From Methanolobus halotolerans (GTDB taxonomy: Archaea; Halobacteriota; Methanosarcinia; Methanosarcinales; Methanosarcinaceae), in contig NZ_PGGK01000004.1 in the NCBI RefSeq assembly GCF_004745425.1, forward strand, positions 124,001 through 188,000: DNA of 64,000 nt. Direction: 5' to 3'. Below the pieces are notes generated by a model. That model did not search any database, was not told the DNA's origin, and worked only from the letters and a program-made list of their open reading frames with translations. Position numbers and translations under genes: made by a program. Within the stretch, counting starts at the first letter, position 1, and the number at the start of each line of letters is the position of its first letter. Shown in pieces: positions 62,946 through 64,000 of the stretch.

Positions 62946-63344
62946 TTATTCCGTAGTCACTCCGTCGAATTCCGCCTCATTGGCTTCAGCTTCCTCCTTG
63001 GTGGCACGCACGATGCCATCCTTGTGGTGTGCCGGCGAATAGATCGTATAGAGTTTCAGTTCTTCGGTTTCCGAGGTATTGATGACATTGTGCTGTGCGC
63101 CTGCCGGCACTACCACTGCAACCCCGTCACTTACTTTATACTCGTTGCCGTCTATTATGCACTTTCCCTGTCCACTTTCAAAGCGGAAGAACTGGTCATT
63201 TTCCTCATGCACTTCCATCCCGATCTCTTCCCGGGGCCTGAGACTCATAAGTACCAGTTGGCTGTGCTTTGAAGTGTAGAGAACTTTGCGGAAATTATCA
63301 TTTTCCAGAGTTGCGTCTTCGATATTGATAGAGAATCCTTTCAT
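62946..63344 (-). CDS. Cupin domain protein
   Basis: A 132-residue single-domain cupin with metal ligands in GMEVHEENDQFFRFESGQG and VPAGAQHNV, and a C-terminal acidic tail. The part before MKGFSINI in the open frame looks non-homologous, so 63344 is used as start (63350 also possible). These are usually sugar or small-molecule binding proteins; function unknown. Confidence 0.85.
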   Translation of the reverse strand: MKGFSINIEDATLENDNFRKVLYTSKHSQLVLMSLRPREEIGMEVHEENDQFFRFESGQGKCIIDGNEYKVSDGVAVVVPAGAQHNVINTSETEELKLYTIYSPAHHKDGIVRATKEEAEANEAEFDGVTTE

Positions 63345-63512
63345 AATCATAAATTGAGAGCTAATTGTATATAAAATCATTCACAACCAAAATTAATATT
63401 TACTAAATAATTAATTAAATTATTACATAGATATAGGCAAGGCTTTTTATGATTCAAGACAAAGCAGGAAGCATAAGCTCTAAAATGAAAAAAAGAGGAA
63501 TAATCATTTATT

Positions 63513-64000
63513 TTATTCAACGTATCGACATTTAGCTTCCCGAAGTACATTGACCGCTGCTTCGAAACCTTCCCAGCCAAAGATCACCACGTGCTTGTTC
63601 TCTAAATTCTTGTAAGTTTCAAAGAAATGAGTTATTTCCTTCAATAGATGAGGAGGCACCTGCTCAATTGTTAATATATGATTCCATAAAGGATCAGTCT
63701 CCGGAACACAGAGTATCTTTTCATCCCTTCCCTTATCATCCTTCATGTCAAACAATGCAACAGGGTGTACATCTATTATACATCCCGGAAATGTAGGCTC
63801 CCATGTTAAAACAAGGGCATCCAGAGGATCCCCGTCAAGTGCCAGAGTATTGGGAAAAAACCCATACTCACAGGGATATACCATTGAAGAGAAAAGCATT
63901 CTGTCGAATTTGACCATTTTCTTCTCTTTATCGTACTCGTATTTGTTACGACTTCCTTGCGGAATTTCGATAAGCACACTCTCAACCTGACGTTCAGTCA
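63513..64000 (-). CDS. ppa: Inorganic pyrophosphatase, family I (5' end cut by the window)
   Basis: A soluble type I PPase hydrolysing pyrophosphate. EIPQGSRNKYEYDKE (family EIP.GS..KYE) at the N-terminus, EYGFFPNTLALDGDPLDALVL (in part) with catalytic Asp residues, and DDKGRDEKIL are present. The frame continues to the last base, where TG-ACT-GAA-CGT suggests that the start codon ATG has its A at the first base outside the window (product would begin MTERQVESV). Confidence 0.94.
   Translation of the reverse strand, partial: TERQVESVLIEIPQGSRNKYEYDKEKKMVKFDRMLFSSMVYPCEYGFFPNTLALDGDPLDALVLTWEPTFPGCIIDVHPVALFDMKDDKGRDEKILCVPETDPLWNHILTIEQVPPHLLKEITHFFETYKNLENKHVVIFGWEGFEAAVNVLREAKCRYVE

Overview
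The window is a stretch of chromosome from a methylotrophic methanogenic archaeon of the order Methanosarcinales (a Methanolobus, Methanococcoides or Methanohalophilus-like organism; the genus is inference). The evidence is the gene content: MC1 chromatin protein, GTP cyclohydrolase MptA for methanopterin, F420H2:NADP oxidoreductase, HdrC-HdrB, Fae-Hps and Hps-RraA fusions, glucosyl-3-phosphoglycerate synthase, archaeosine enzyme RaSEA, split GMP synthase, archaeal S17e, SRP54, an initiator tRNA with an A1:U72 pair, and a nitrogenase-family gene at the left edge. Spacing is tight, many genes share ATGA/TAATG overlaps, and TTG and GTG starts are common.

Left part (1-13.3 kb): the 3' end of a nitrogenase component 1-type gene is followed by a divergent thiol/iron-sulfur redox operon (Rieske-like fragment, Rieske, glutaredoxin, ferredoxin:thioredoxin reductase beta, nitroreductase), a MATE transporter remnant and npdG. 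Then comes a nitrogen assimilation block: glnA plus an acetyltransferase, a four-gene split glutamate synthase operon that includes an FrhB-like F420-type subunit, and a second glnA with a TATA box and an NrpR-like operator. hdrCB follows.

Middle (13.4-41.3 kb): mostly housekeeping genes. These are tRNA-Arg, an ArgA-like acetyltransferase and argB; an M20 amidohydrolase; mptA; MC1; guaAb-RaSEA; recQ; a tiny charged ORF; prepilin peptidase with hps-rraA; pyrBI; rps17e-dapA-dapB; DNA polymerase IV; gpgS; pirin; OapC-like Zn ribbon; phosphoribosyltransferase; tRNA-iMet; a DMT transporter; srp54; guaAa; and a double-KaiC ATPase.

Right part (41.4-64 kb): the aro operon (aroA', aroB', aroD, aroE, tyrA) uses the archaeal route to 3-dehydroquinate that needs no erythrose 4-phosphate. 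This fits with pentoses being made through Hps enzymes (two in this window). After tyrA lies an AT-rich patch with a lipoprotein gene and a poorly resolved ORF. It is followed by a decayed tandem duplication: a remnant of tpiA sits next to a remnant of the tyrA C-terminus, just before the intact tpiA. Then come fae-hps, panE, nth, a PAS histidine kinase broken by two homopolymer frameshifts, tRNA-Val, a cluster of thiol/Fe-S genes (CGGC protein, HdrD-like protein, DsrE protein, methyltransferase, stand-alone threonyl-tRNA editing domain, DUF427), a two-gene 2-hydroxyacyl-CoA dehydratase-like/activase pair resembling double-cubane cluster proteins, a cupin and inorganic pyrophosphatase cut at the right edge.

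No CRISPR array, rRNA, intact insertion sequence or prophage is visible. The most interesting signals are the tyrA/tpiA duplication scar, the FDX-ACB-like tail on TyrA, the hps-rraA gene that appears to start at AUA, the F420-type subunit in the glutamate synthase operon, and the double-cubane-like pair.
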